Part shown: piece by piece, positions 44,578-53,683 of the stretch
Numbering within the stretch: position 1 is the stretch's first letter
Layout: each line of letters opens with the position of its first letter
DNA from: Pseudomonadota bacterium
Lineage (GTDB): Bacteria > Pseudomonadota > Gammaproteobacteria > Steroidobacterales > JBCBZW01
NCBI GenBank assembly: GCA_039193195.1
Contig: JBCCWS010000008.1
Span: 1 to 64,000, forward strand
Reading direction: 5' to 3'
DNA length: 64,000 nt
The notes under the pieces: model-generated
Databases searched by the model: none
What the model saw: the letters and a program-made list of their open reading frames with translations, nothing else
Told to the model about the DNA's origin: nothing
Translations under genes and position numbers: made by a program

Positions 44578-47500
44578 CGATCCGCACCATCCGCCGGTGA
44601 TTCAAGTGTTTCAAAGCGTTCCTCCAGTTCGAGCGTGCGTCGTTCCATTGCCTTGAGGGCCCGCACCGCCGCCGCCGTGGGCCGCGCGTCAGCCGCCTGG
44701 AATAGCTGAAGCAGGTACAGCAGCTTGCCCTGAAGGCTCACCACTGTCTCCTCTTCCTTGGCCACCGCGTAGACACTGCCGTAGGTGATGTCGGTCACCT
44801 TGGCCTGCCCCTCACCACGTAACAGGCGTAGGGCGTGCCCACGTGCAGCAGATGCATCTGGCAGACCAGCGTCGATGCGCCTACGCAGATCTTGAGCCCG
44901 ATGGTAAGCATGGAATGCTCGCAGGGAGGACTCGGTCTGCGCCGCCACCTCATCCTCATTGACGCGCACCCGGGGATCGAGGGTGACCGTGAGCGGCTGC
45001 TCGCGCACCTGACCGTCGACCGTGAGCCGCACCGTGTAGGTACCCGGCGCCACCCATGGGCCCACCGGGCCTACGGGCGTTTGCTGGTAGACCGCCGCAA
45101 TATCGAAGCGCCGAGTCACGCCCGGCGGCTCGGAAAAGCGTAGATCCCAGACAAAGCGCTGGTGACCAGCTGCGACAGCGAGCGGCTTCGACTTACGAAT
45201 CCAATAGGTTGGATGGGGCAGGGACGCCGGATCGACCGGCAACGGCAGGAGCGCACTGTCGTAGCGCCTCACCAAGGCGCCCCGGCCGTCGAGGATCTCC
45301 AGCGTGACCCGTTCTGCCGCCCTATCCAGGTAGTAGTCGACGATGGCGCCGTCGGGAGGATTTTGGCCGGTTGGCTCCTCCGGCGGCAGCGGTGTATCGG
45401 AGAACATGTTCCAGCGGACGCGCACGGCCAGTGACGGTGGAAAGAGGTAGGGGCCTTGGGCGGCCTTCGCCGCGGAGAGAGATCGCAGCGGAGCGATGTC
45501 GTCGAGCACCCATATCGAGCGTCCGTGCGTCCCCACCACCAGATCGTTCTCGTGCACGACCAGGTCGCGCACTGACGATGCGGGCATATTCAAACGAAGG
45601 GGCTGCCAATGGTCCCCATCATCGATGGACACGTAAACGCCACGTTCCGTGCCCGCAAACAGCAGTCCAGGTTGCTTGGGGTCCTCGCGCACGACATTGA
45701 CCGGTCCCGACGCGGGCAGACCGAACACGATCAGCTGCCAGGTCTCACCTCGATCGTGCGTTCGATAGACGTAAGGTCGCTGATCATCGCGGCGAATCGC
45801 GTTGATCGCCGCGTAGGCTGTCGCTCTGTCGAAGTGCCCCGCGTCCAGCTGCGAGACCTTATCCCAAGACCTTAGGGTGGGCGGCGTGACGTTCTGCCAG
45901 GAGCGCCCGAGATCCTCCGTGCGATGGATCAGTCCATCGTCCGTGCCGGCCCACAGCACCTGGCGATCACGGGGCGACGGCGCCAGCGCGTAGATCACCC
46001 CGCGACGTGCCATCGAGTCCATTTCCTCCTTGCGATAAACACCTACGCTAGGCGGCACGGCAGGATGCGGGCGCGAGAGATCCGGACTCAGGGTCTCCCA
46101 ATGCTGACCGCCATCATGAGTCCTCCAGAGCAGGTTGGTAGCGTAGAGAAGCATGGTGGGGTCAGCTGGATGGAACATCAGCGGCTGCGTGCGCAGCACG
46201 CGCACCTCGCCAGATCGCAGCGCTTCGGGGGCGACGTTGCGAGTCTGACCTGTCCGCCGATCAAAGCGCACGACGCGACCGCCGTAGACGATATCGGGGT
46301 TGCGCGGATCAGGCGCCACGTAGGCGTACTCGTCGGCCCCCACGCCGAGAAACTCACGGAAGGTAATCTGCCCGCCGTTGCCACGACTTGCGATGGCGAT
46401 GGCGCCGCTCTCCTGTTGACCACCGTAGATCCAGTAGGGGAACTGGTTGTCCGTCGTCACGTGGTAAAGCTGTGAGGTGGGCTGGTTGTACCAACTGCTC
46501 CACGTGCGACCACCATTGACGGTGATCGTGGCCCCCTGATCGGCAGCGAAGAGCATCGTGTCCGGCTCGCTCGGGTGAATCCAAATGCGGTGATAGTCAT
46601 CTCCGCCCGGTGCGCCCTTGATGGAGGTCCAGCTTTCACCTCCGTCCTCAGAACGATAGGCGGCGATGTTGCCCGCGAACACTACATCGGGGTTCTGCGG
46701 GTGAACGCGAATCTCGCCGAAGTCACCCGGACGTCCCCATACACGCTCATCCTCACTCACACGCCGCCAGCTCTCACCGCGATCATCCGACCGGTAGACG
46801 CCACTACCTTCGCGCGCGCCGACCGTCGCGTAAACCCGCGTGGGCCGCGAGGGCGCAATACCCACGCCAATCCGCCCAACACCTTGCTTCGCACCGGGTA
46901 GCCCCTTGTCGAGCGAACGCCAGCTATCGCCACCGTCATCAGATCGATAAAGACCGCTGTTAGGCCCTGAGAAATCCGCGTTCTCCCAAGGGCCGTCCCG
47001 ATGTTGCCAGAGACTGGCGTAGACGATGCTCGGATCGCTTGGATCGAACTCAACCTGGATGGCTCCCGTGTCCGCATCCACGTAGAGCACACGCTCCCAC
47101 TGGGCGCCGCCATCGCGGGTGCGGAACACGCCGCGCTGCTCATTGGGGCCGTAGGGGTGACCGAGCCCTGCGACAAACACCGTCTGCGGGTCCGTAGGAT
47201 GAACGATCAAACGTGCCACCTGCTGAACGTCCGCAAGGCCAACGTGTTGCCAGTGGGCGCCGCCGTCGCCCGAGCGGAAAATGCCGTCGCCCACCGCGAG
47301 GTCTGGTCGGTGAAGACCCTCGCCCGTTCCCACGTAGATGACATCGGGGTCCGACGGCGCTACCGCGAGATCGCCCACCGAGCCTGTGGGCGCATCGTCG
47401 AAGATGGGATGCCAAGTGCGACCGTAGTCGTCGGTCTTCCATACCCCGCCGTTGTTGACCCCCACGTAGAAGACCCCAGGTTGTGTCGGCACGCCGACGG

Positions 47501-47669
47501 CACCGACGGTGCGCCCACCACGGAAGGGCCCGACGAGGCGGTAGCGCAGAGATTGCACATCCGACGGCAACACCTCGACCGCTGCTGGGGCATCGGCCCC
47601 GATTACAGGTACGGCCAGCAATTGCGCACAGAAGGCGCCGAGAAAAGGCAGACGAAGCTCGCAGCGCAC
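44574..47669 (-). CDS. Large secreted BNR/sortilin-like beta-propeller protein
   Basis: The protein has 1031 residues from the GTG at 47669, which has GAGGGA 6 nt upstream and opens a signal peptide; a TTG 6 codons earlier is possible. About ten repeats of the Asp-box type (SxDxGxTW, such as KTDDYGRTWHP, RSDDGGDSWRS, RSEDGGESWTS, NGGRTWSSW and RTHDGGQHWET) build a VPS10/sortilin-like propeller over about 40-720. The C-terminal third is an Ig-like plus helical region (PGTYTVRLTVDGQVREQPLTV). Proteins like this are often annotated as glycosyl hydrolases without proof. The role is unknown. Confidence 0.85.
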   Translation of the reverse strand: MRCELRLPFLGAFCAQLLAVPVIGADAPAAVEVLPSDVQSLRYRLVGPFRGGRTVGAVGVPTQPGVFYVGVNNGGVWKTDDYGRTWHPIFDDAPTGSVGDLAVAPSDPDVIYVGTGEGLHRPDLAVGDGIFRSGDGGAHWQHVGLADVQQVARLIVHPTDPQTVFVAGLGHPYGPNEQRGVFRTRDGGAQWERVLYVDADTGAIQVEFDPSDPSIVYASLWQHRDGPWENADFSGPNSGLYRSDDGGDSWRSLDKGLPGAKQGVGRIGVGIAPSRPTRVYATVGAREGSGVYRSDDRGESWRRVSEDERVWGRPGDFGEIRVHPQNPDVVFAGNIAAYRSEDGGESWTSIKGAPGGDDYHRIWIHPSEPDTMLFAADQGATITVNGGRTWSSWYNQPTSQLYHVTTDNQFPYWIYGGQQESGAIAIASRGNGGQITFREFLGVGADEYAYVAPDPRNPDIVYGGRVVRFDRRTGQTRNVAPEALRSGEVRVLRTQPLMFHPADPTMLLYATNLLWRTHDGGQHWETLSPDLSRPHPAVPPSVGVYRKEEMDSMARRGVIYALAPSPRDRQVLWAGTDDGLIHRTEDLGRSWQNVTPPTLRSWDKVSQLDAGHFDRATAYAAINAIRRDDQRPYVYRTHDRGETWQLIVFGLPASGPVNVVREDPKQPGLLFAGTERGVYVSIDDGDHWQPLRLNMPASSVRDLVVHENDLVVGTHGRSIWVLDDIAPLRSLSAAKAAQGPYLFPPSLAVRVRWNMFSDTPLPPEEPTGQNPPDGAIVDYYLDRAAERVTLEILDGRGALVRRYDSALLPLPVDPASLPHPTYWIRKSKPLAVAAGHQRFVWDLRFSEPPGVTRRFDIAAVYQQTPVGPVGPWVAPGTYTVRLTVDGQVREQPLTVTLDPRVRVNEDEVAAQTESSLRAFHAYHRAQDLRRRIDAGLPDASAARGHALRLLRGEGQAKVTDITYGSVYAVAKEEETVVSLQGKLLYLLQLFQAADARPTAAAVRALKAMERRTLELEERFETLESPADGADR

Positions 47670-47795
47670 AGCGGGTCCCTCGCTCAAGGTGGATCAACTG
47701 CAGATCATAGCGTCGCCCGCGAGGCTCCACGGCATGGGTGCGCAATCGAGCGGTAGACTAGCGGCAGTTCCCATCATCGAGGGCTCACTACTCTC

Positions 47796-49184
47796 ATGCG
47801 TATGATCCTCTCCGGCATCTCCCGAGCCACCCTCGGGCTGCTCGTCAGCGCGGTGGTCGCGGCGCCCACCCAGGCTCGATGCCAGATCTCCGTAAGTCCA
47901 GGTGAGGACGTACGCGATGCCTTTGACCGGGCCATGGCAGAGCAGTGCTCGGTACACTTCCTCGCCGGCAAACACCTCACGACGACGCGCCTAGGGGTTA
48001 CCTTGATAGGGACGGCGGAGGATCCGGTGATCATCAGCGGCGAGGGCAACGCCGTGTCGCACCTGCACCGCCCGAACCGCGAGCAGAGCATTATCGACCT
48101 TAGCGCCAAGCACCTCGTGGTCCGTGACCTCACCTTCAGCGGTGGCTCACGCGGAGTCCGACTAGAGCGCAGCAGCTCCCATGCCCGCTTCGAGCGTATC
48201 GTCGTGCACAGCACGGGCAATGCTGCTTTCATGGCCAGTACGCGGGACGAGACCTACACCGACATCGTTGTGCGCCGCTCGGAGTTCTACGATACGAGCG
48301 GCTCCGGCGAGTGCCTCCATCTCGGCTGCAATCACGGTGCCTGCACCTTTTACGATTCACAGATCGTGGGCAACTCCTGTCACGACACACGCTCTCGCGA
48401 GGGACGCGACCACGCAAGCGGATTGGTCCTCGAGGGCGGCAGCGAGGCGGTGCTCGTGCGCAACAACGTATTTACCAACACCTACGGTCTTGCCATCCTC
48501 ACGTACGCCAACGGCGGCAAGCGACCGAACGTGCTCGAAGGCAACCTAGTCTTCAACCAACATGGCGGTAGCGGTATCCAAGTCACTGGCGACGTACTGG
48601 TGCGAAACAACGTGGTGATCCTCGAAGGCATCGAGGGGGAGGCGGGCTTTGTCGGCAGCCCCAGCCAGCAGGGGACGCCCAACAACTTGGTCGTGCTGCA
48701 CAACACTATCGTGCGTCGCGCCGGAGCCGGCCGCTGCATGAGCTTTCGAGGCTGGCGAGGTGAAGCGCCCCGCATCATCGTAGCCAACAACGCCGTTTAC
48801 TGCCCTGAAGGCGAAGCGCTCTACGTTGGCGATAACACCCAGCTGGGCTTGATCGTGAGCAACGCCATCGAGGGCACCACTAGCCTTAGGGTCGGCACCT
48901 TTGCAGCCGGTGCGTGGCAAGACGAACTCGTGGCCCCCTTCAGCGCGGCTAACGCGTACCCGCGCGAGGGCGCATCCGTGCTTGGCAACGCGGATGTCGT
49001 GCTATCGATCCCCAGCGACTTTAATTGCCGGGCACGCCGCGTTCCCTCGGACGTAGGCGCCTACGGCCGACTCGAAGCCCGTAACATCGGGCGGACCTCG
49101 GCCATCACCTTCAAACGATGTGTAGCACCCGCACCATCGCTACCGCCTCTGCCCGTTCCACAGCTGCCCTCGCCAGACAAGTAG
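47796..49184 (+). CDS. Secreted right-handed beta-helix protein
   Basis: This 462-residue protein has a signal peptide ending near residue 30. It then has regular beta-helix rungs with asparagine-ladder features (VLVRNNVFTNTYGLAILTYANGG, VLEGNLVFNQHGGSGIQV, DVLVRNNVVILEG). Paired Cys (CLHLGCNHGACTF, NSCHD) occur near the middle. This is the fold of polysaccharide lyases (PL6/NosD-like) and C5 epimerases, but no catalytic set can be assigned. The C-terminus is Pro-rich. The gene is a stand-alone unit diverging from the BNR protein gene. Confidence 0.82.
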   Translation: MRMILSGISRATLGLLVSAVVAAPTQARCQISVSPGEDVRDAFDRAMAEQCSVHFLAGKHLTTTRLGVTLIGTAEDPVIISGEGNAVSHLHRPNREQSIIDLSAKHLVVRDLTFSGGSRGVRLERSSSHARFERIVVHSTGNAAFMASTRDETYTDIVVRRSEFYDTSGSGECLHLGCNHGACTFYDSQIVGNSCHDTRSREGRDHASGLVLEGGSEAVLVRNNVFTNTYGLAILTYANGGKRPNVLEGNLVFNQHGGSGIQVTGDVLVRNNVVILEGIEGEAGFVGSPSQQGTPNNLVVLHNTIVRRAGAGRCMSFRGWRGEAPRIIVANNAVYCPEGEALYVGDNTQLGLIVSNAIEGTTSLRVGTFAAGAWQDELVAPFSAANAYPREGASVLGNADVVLSIPSDFNCRARRVPSDVGAYGRLEARNIGRTSAITFKRCVAPAPSLPPLPVPQLPSPDK

Positions 49185-49469
49185 CGCCGCACCGGCAACT
49201 AGTGACCGCCTCCAAGCCAACGCGAGACACGAAGTGCTGAGGAAGGGGTGGCCTCGGCACTGCCGTATCCGTGCGATACGCAACAGCTTTCGTGAAGCGG
49301 AGCGCCGCATTAGCGAATGCCACCGGGGTATTTTCAAAGGCCAGCCAACTCTGCTATTGAATTGGGCGCAGCGCTGTGGCCACGTGGGTCACGCGTGCCG
49401 GCTTTGCTCTTGCGTAGAGCCCTAGCAGACGCGATTGAAGATACAGGACAGCCTAGCCGCGGAGGTACC
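49185..49469. other. Intergenic region before the alpha/beta hydrolase gene
   Basis: These 285 bases contain no recognised gene. The frame of the following hydrolase stays open for 51 codons into the gap but encodes nothing like a signal peptide until the ATG at 49470. No strong promoter or hairpin was seen. Confidence 0.5.
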
Positions 49470-50447
49470 ATGACCGCCACCATCAGCCAACGTTTGGGAC
49501 TTGCCTGCACGATCGCGTTCACTCTGCTCGCGGGTGCTGCCGATGCGGCCCTAACCCACGGACAGTCGGCACCGCCGGCGCCCGGCACCTTCGTGTGGGT
49601 CGGCGACCACCGCTTGCACGTTCACTGTATGGGCCAGGGCTCGCCCACTGTCATCTTCGATTCGGGCCTCGGCGGCACATCCCTGGACTGGTCCCTGATC
49701 CAGCCTAAGGTGGCCGAGCACACCCGCGCCTGTACCTACGATCGGGCTGGCTACGGCTGGTCGGACCGCGGGCCGTCGCCACGGCACTCCCGTCGTATCG
49801 TCGCTGAGCTCGAGCAACTCCTCGGCTACAGCAGCATAGGCGGTCCTTACGTGCTGGTAGGTCACTCCTTCGGCGGGCTCAACGTTCAGCTGTTCGCGAA
49901 GCGTAACCCCGAGCGAGTGGCGGGCCTGGTGCTCGTCGACTCCTCCCACGAGCGCCAGTTCGAGGCCTTCGACGAGGCTGGACTACCGTCCGTGGCGCCG
50001 CGCGGCAACAGCTTCATGCTTCGCAACTACAACAACGTTCCCAGCAACATGCCGTCTGCCGTCAGACCTCTAGCGCAGAAGTTCGCCTACGCGTCCGACA
50101 CGGTGGTCTCGATCCACAGCGAGCTCGCGAACATGCGTCGCAGCGCCCAGCAGCTCGCGGCGGACGCGCCCCTGCCGGATATCCCTATGGCCGTGGTGAT
50201 TCACGACCCATCTCCCTACCTAGCCTCGCCCCGCAGTGCCACCATGGCGTTGTTGTGGAAGCGCCTGCAGACCGACCTTGCCAAGCAGACCTCGCACTCC
50301 AGACTCATCGTCTCGCAGTCCTCTGATCACTACGTGCAGTTCGCTGATCCCGCAACGGTAACCGAAGCGATCGTCGATGTGCTCGGGCAAGCTCGCGGCA
50401 TCGATGTAGCCTGCCAGGTAGCGGCTCCGGAACCGTTCACCTGCTAG
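49470..50447 (+). CDS. Secreted alpha/beta hydrolase
   Basis: The protein has 325 residues from the ATG at 49470, with GGAGG 5 nt upstream. A signal peptide ends near residue 28. The fold begins with HRLHVHCMGQGSPTVIFDSGLGG (oxyanion segment) and has the nucleophile elbow GHSFGG. The acid is probably in a segment near VVIHDPSP and the catalytic His in SSDHYVQFADP. Such enzymes hydrolyse esters or similar bonds; the substrate cannot be predicted. It ends 8 bp before the stop of a convergent HExxH gene. Confidence 0.88.
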   Translation: MTATISQRLGLACTIAFTLLAGAADAALTHGQSAPPAPGTFVWVGDHRLHVHCMGQGSPTVIFDSGLGGTSLDWSLIQPKVAEHTRACTYDRAGYGWSDRGPSPRHSRRIVAELEQLLGYSSIGGPYVLVGHSFGGLNVQLFAKRNPERVAGLVLVDSSHERQFEAFDEAGLPSVAPRGNSFMLRNYNNVPSNMPSAVRPLAQKFAYASDTVVSIHSELANMRRSAQQLAADAPLPDIPMAVVIHDPSPYLASPRSATMALLWKRLQTDLAKQTSHSRLIVSQSSDHYVQFADPATVTEAIVDVLGQARGIDVACQVAAPEPFTC

Positions 50448-50455
50448 GAGACTCG

Positions 50456-50914
50456 CTAGTTGGCGTAGTCGACGCTCGCGATTTCGTCGGCCTTCGCAGT
50501 GGAGTCGCCCGCGTAGCGGCACGCGGTCGGATGCAACCGCATCGGATTCACGGCATTACCAAGCTGCAGCATGTAGTCGCTCTGCACGCTGTAAGCCTCC
50601 CGTTCCCGCACGATGCTGTGCTCGCAGGAGAAGCTGTCGAAGCGACCACTCCGGTGCTGCAGGTAATGCACTAGCTCGTGCACGATAAGGCTCTTGGCAA
50701 ACGATGAGGAGGAATAGCGTAGGCGCTCGTCCACGTAGATCACACCCTCATCGTTGTACCATCCGACAACTTTGCACTCGCGATCGCCGCACACCTCACG
50801 TACGAAGAAATCATGCAGACGGTACTCGAGCTTAGGAGGCTGCTCGGGCGCTGGGTAGCCGCTCAAGTGAACCGCCCACCCCATCAGCACAGGCATCATG
50901 ACCTGAAGATCCAT
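50456..50914 (-). CDS. Small HExxH protein (putative metallopeptidase-like)
   Basis: The protein has 152 residues from the ATG at 50914, with GAGGAG upstream; the frame is open 16 codons further. A hydrophobic start (VMMPVLMGWAVHLSGY) could be a signal. The centre carries HELVHYLQHRSG, an HExxH zinc motif, with a possible third ligand in REREAYSVQSDYML. Four Cys (VCGDREC, FSCEH, TACRY) suggest disulfides in the periplasm. This matches the DUF6647 style of proteins, a comparison from memory. Peptidase activity is unproven. Confidence 0.75.
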   Translation of the reverse strand: MDLQVMMPVLMGWAVHLSGYPAPEQPPKLEYRLHDFFVREVCGDRECKVVGWYNDEGVIYVDERLRYSSSSFAKSLIVHELVHYLQHRSGRFDSFSCEHSIVREREAYSVQSDYMLQLGNAVNPMRLHPTACRYAGDSTAKADEIASVDYAN

Positions 50915-50977
50915 GCAAACACTCCTCGCCCAAGTAGAGCGGTGGAATGCAGCCGCGCTCACGCAGGTGCATTGATT

Positions 50978-50992
50978 GACGTAACTTACGTC
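50978..50992. promoter_or_regulatory. Palindrome upstream of the HExxH gene
   Basis: GACGTAA-C-TTACGTC is a 7-1-7 inverted repeat about 64 bp upstream of the HExxH gene start. It is a plausible operator for an unknown dimeric regulator. No promoter hexamers were defined around it. Confidence 0.3.
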
Positions 50993-51135
50993 CCCAGTTT
51001 GATCACAGATGATCGCCAGTTACGGGCGCCTAGGTCACAGCTCGGACGTGGCTAGTGTGAACCAATCTGCAATCTCCAAACACCGCTTGCCACGGCGATA
51101 GGTCGGCTGGGAGAGCAGCAGTTAGGGGGACTTCT

Positions 51136-52134
51136 CTAGCTCCCTAAGCGAGTCCGTCGCTGGAGCTGCGCGCGGAGCGCCGGCAGCAGTAGGTAGAGCA
51201 GCGCAAGCGCCAGAGTGGCCGCTCCAAGCAGTGGCGCGGTCTGCGCGTCCACCGTGATTTGCTCGGCAAAACGCGACTGACGCAGCGCTCGAGTGAGCTC
51301 AGGCGGGCTTCGTACGCGCACATAGTCAAGCCTCGCTTGATCAGCTACGCCCTGCAGATATTGCTCGCGCAGGGACGACATGTGCTCGGTGCCGGCGGCA
51401 ATCAAGCGCCGCACTTCGGCCGCGTTCTCAATCCCCTCACCCTCGACATCGCCGCTGCGACCGAGCTGGTAGTTGTCGAGCTGCTGCACATCCTCGGCCC
51501 GCCAGTAGCCGAGCACCTCGCCCTCCTCGGACATGACGGGGATGGGCATCAGCTCATCGCCGCCCACGCCGATCAACAGGCCATCCACCTGCTCTGCGTA
51601 CTGCTCGAAGGGGACGTGGAAGGTCGGCGGTACCGGCGGGGCTTCGTGCCCGTCAGTGATGAACACTAGACGGATGTCCCCTTCCATCTCGGTCACCGAC
51701 CGCATCGCCGAATAGAGCCCCTTTGCCACTTCACTGCGGGACACCCAAGCCAGGCGCCAATCCAGGGTAGCCAGCGTTGTCTCGAAGGCGCCGACGTTGC
51801 CACACACCTCCACGGGCGAGAACAACATCAGGCTACGGTGCTCTGTGAACATGGCAAGGCCAGCCTTGGAGCCACACGGCAAGCGCCGCAGAGACTGGCG
51901 GATCGCCGCGCGGGCGAACTCGAGACGCGGAACCGTCTCCCCATCGAGCTCTACATCCGCCACGTTCATGCTCTGCGTCACGTCGAGCACGAACAGGTAG
52001 TCAAAGCGGGGCTGCTCGATCCGCACCGTGGGGTTAACTGCGGCAGTCAGCAACAGCACCAGCATCAGGGGCAGCAGCCAAAACCGCGGCTGCGCCCACC
52101 ACGCCCGACGCTCCGTCGCCAGCGATCCACTCAA
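51136..52134 (-). CDS. mxaL: MxaL-like VWA protein of the methanol dehydrogenase assembly operon
   Basis: This 332-residue membrane protein has one helix (about 18-36), a VWA domain with MIDAS-type DVTQS (in YLFVLDVTQSMN) and TDGHE, and a C-terminal helix (about 303-325). It is the last gene of a six-gene operon ordered moxR-mxaS-mxaA-mxaC-mxaK-mxaL, the set known to assemble or insert calcium or metal in methanol dehydrogenase. Translation starts at a TTG overlapping the mxaK stop (TTGA). Its role is inferred from operon order and domain content, since this family diverges in sequence. Confidence 0.82.
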   Translation of the reverse strand: MSGSLATERRAWWAQPRFWLLPLMLVLLLTAAVNPTVRIEQPRFDYLFVLDVTQSMNVADVELDGETVPRLEFARAAIRQSLRRLPCGSKAGLAMFTEHRSLMLFSPVEVCGNVGAFETTLATLDWRLAWVSRSEVAKGLYSAMRSVTEMEGDIRLVFITDGHEAPPVPPTFHVPFEQYAEQVDGLLIGVGGDELMPIPVMSEEGEVLGYWRAEDVQQLDNYQLGRSGDVEGEGIENAAEVRRLIAAGTEHMSSLREQYLQGVADQARLDYVRVRSPPELTRALRQSRFAEQITVDAQTAPLLGAATLALALLYLLLPALRAQLQRRTRLGS

Positions 52135-52682
52135 GGCAGCTGCTCCTCCACCCGCATCGTGCTGATCGCTCGCTCGCTGCGCTCGGGGTTGCGTTCCTCA
52201 TCCGCGGGAAGATCCGCCACCTCGGGCAAGAGCAACAGCGTGAGCTCCAGGTTGTACTTCGCATCGAAATCGCTCGGGTCTTCGATGAGAAGGTTGCGAT
52301 AGTGCTGCTTGGCTTGCTCGACCAACGGCACCAACAAATCGCGATCCGACTCTACATCTAAGTTGATTGCGCGCCGCAGATAGAGATTCGCCAGGTTGAA
52401 GCGTGCGTTGCGGGCAGTAGCGTCGCCAGCCTCGCCCCCGAGCATCAGCCGCGACCAGGCCAGCACCTTCTCATCGAAGGCTTCGTCTTCGAGGGCATAG
52501 GCACGCGCGGCTAGAGACTGACGCGGCAATCCCTCTCGCGCTGCTCGCTGGTAGTCACGCGCCGCCAGCGCGTGGTTGTAGCCAAGGTCCCGACGCCAGG
52601 CATCCACCTCGAGGAGAAACAGCGCCATGAGAACCACCATCACGGCCCAGGCGCCTCGCACCAAACTCAAACTGTCGACCAC
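52131..52682 (-). CDS. mxaK: MxaK-like membrane protein
   Basis: The protein has 183 residues from a GTG with AGGTGAG upstream, overlapping the end of mxaC by 16 bp. One N-terminal helix (about 8-26, GAWAVMVVLMALFLLEVDAW) precedes a soluble helical domain with a tetratricopeptide-like region (ARFNLANLYLRRAI and AKQHYRNLLIEDPSDFDAKYNLEL). Low similarity within this family makes sequence recognition weak. The position between mxaC and mxaL is the main evidence. Confidence 0.75.
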   Translation of the reverse strand: MVDSLSLVRGAWAVMVVLMALFLLEVDAWRRDLGYNHALAARDYQRAAREGLPRQSLAARAYALEDEAFDEKVLAWSRLMLGGEAGDATARNARFNLANLYLRRAINLDVESDRDLLVPLVEQAKQHYRNLLIEDPSDFDAKYNLELTLLLLPEVADLPADEERNPERSERAISTMRVEEQLP

Positions 52683-53683
52683 GATCTCACCTGCGCGGCA
52701 TGGGCCAGCAACATGATCAGCAACAAAGGCGCAGCCAGGGCAAAGCAGTAGGGCGCCAACTCCACGCGTGGATGCAGCTCCTCGTAAACGATTGGCAGAC
52801 TCTGCAACCGATTCACGTCGTCGATCGCCTGCTCCAGCGCCTCGCTGTCCTCAGCATCGTAAGCGCGGTAGGGCGTGTCGAGTTGCTCGAAGAACCGGTG
52901 CAGCGCACGCGCCGGCGCGGTCGCTTCATCAAACTCCACGTCGTCGCCGAAGATACCCTCGCTGAATCCGGAGCGCACGTAGAGCCAATACAGGGTTACT
53001 TGGTGCTTGCGAAACAAGTTCTGCAGCTCCAAGCGGGTGGCCACGTCAAGCTTCGCACCGCCGTCGGAAATCAGCATGATCAGGCGTGAGCCGGTGTACT
53101 CACGCCCCTCGAAGAAACCTAAGGCACGCAGTAAGCCGGCGCCGATATCCGTCGACGCAAGGCCTCGCCCCACGTTACCCGCAGCGATGGCGGCCTGAAT
53201 CATCTCCTGGCTTTCAGTCAGGGCCAGCACGGGAATCGGCGAGGAGCTGAAGATCGTCATCGCGTACATATCGTCCTGACGTCGCGCGACGAACTCCTGC
53301 AGCAGGCGCCGGGCGGTGGCCCCCTTCGACTCGCCGACGGCGAGCGCGGCCCCCGTGTTGCGGAAATTGGATCGCCGTCGGCCCGCCGCGAACGGTTGAT
53401 CCATGCTGCGGCTTCGGTCCAAGAGCATCACGATCTGCGCGCCGGATCCCGTGCGCAGCTCCGCCACAGGAGGGCGATGCAACCCCGCCAAGCCGAGCAG
53501 GAGCAGCACGAGTAGCAAGGCGGGTGCGATCCGCAGTACCAGGGCTACCGCCTGGGACAATGGGTCCGGCGGCAGCAACGCCAGAGACGAGTATGGCACC
53601 GGTATTTCACGCCGCAGAAACAGAGGCAGCAACGCCAGGGGCAAGAGCAGCAAAACAGCCGGTTGGGCGAAGGCTAGGTTCAC
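52667..53683 (-). CDS. mxaC: MxaC-like VWA protein
   Basis: I start this 338-residue protein at the GTG at 53683, because it overlaps the mxaA stop as GTGA, the style of coupling used in the operon. An open frame runs 12 codons further up. Two N-terminal helices (about 8-25 and 44-65), a VWA domain with MIDAS DRSRSMDQ and ISDGGAK, and a C-terminal helix (about 312-332) give the BatA-like layout. It presumably forms a membrane complex with MxaL and the MoxR ATPase. Confidence 0.82.
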   Translation of the reverse strand: MNLAFAQPAVLLLLPLALLPLFLRREIPVPYSSLALLPPDPLSQAVALVLRIAPALLLVLLLLGLAGLHRPPVAELRTGSGAQIVMLLDRSRSMDQPFAAGRRRSNFRNTGAALAVGESKGATARRLLQEFVARRQDDMYAMTIFSSSPIPVLALTESQEMIQAAIAAGNVGRGLASTDIGAGLLRALGFFEGREYTGSRLIMLISDGGAKLDVATRLELQNLFRKHQVTLYWLYVRSGFSEGIFGDDVEFDEATAPARALHRFFEQLDTPYRAYDAEDSEALEQAIDDVNRLQSLPIVYEELHPRVELAPYCFALAAPLLLIMLLAHAAQVRSWSTV

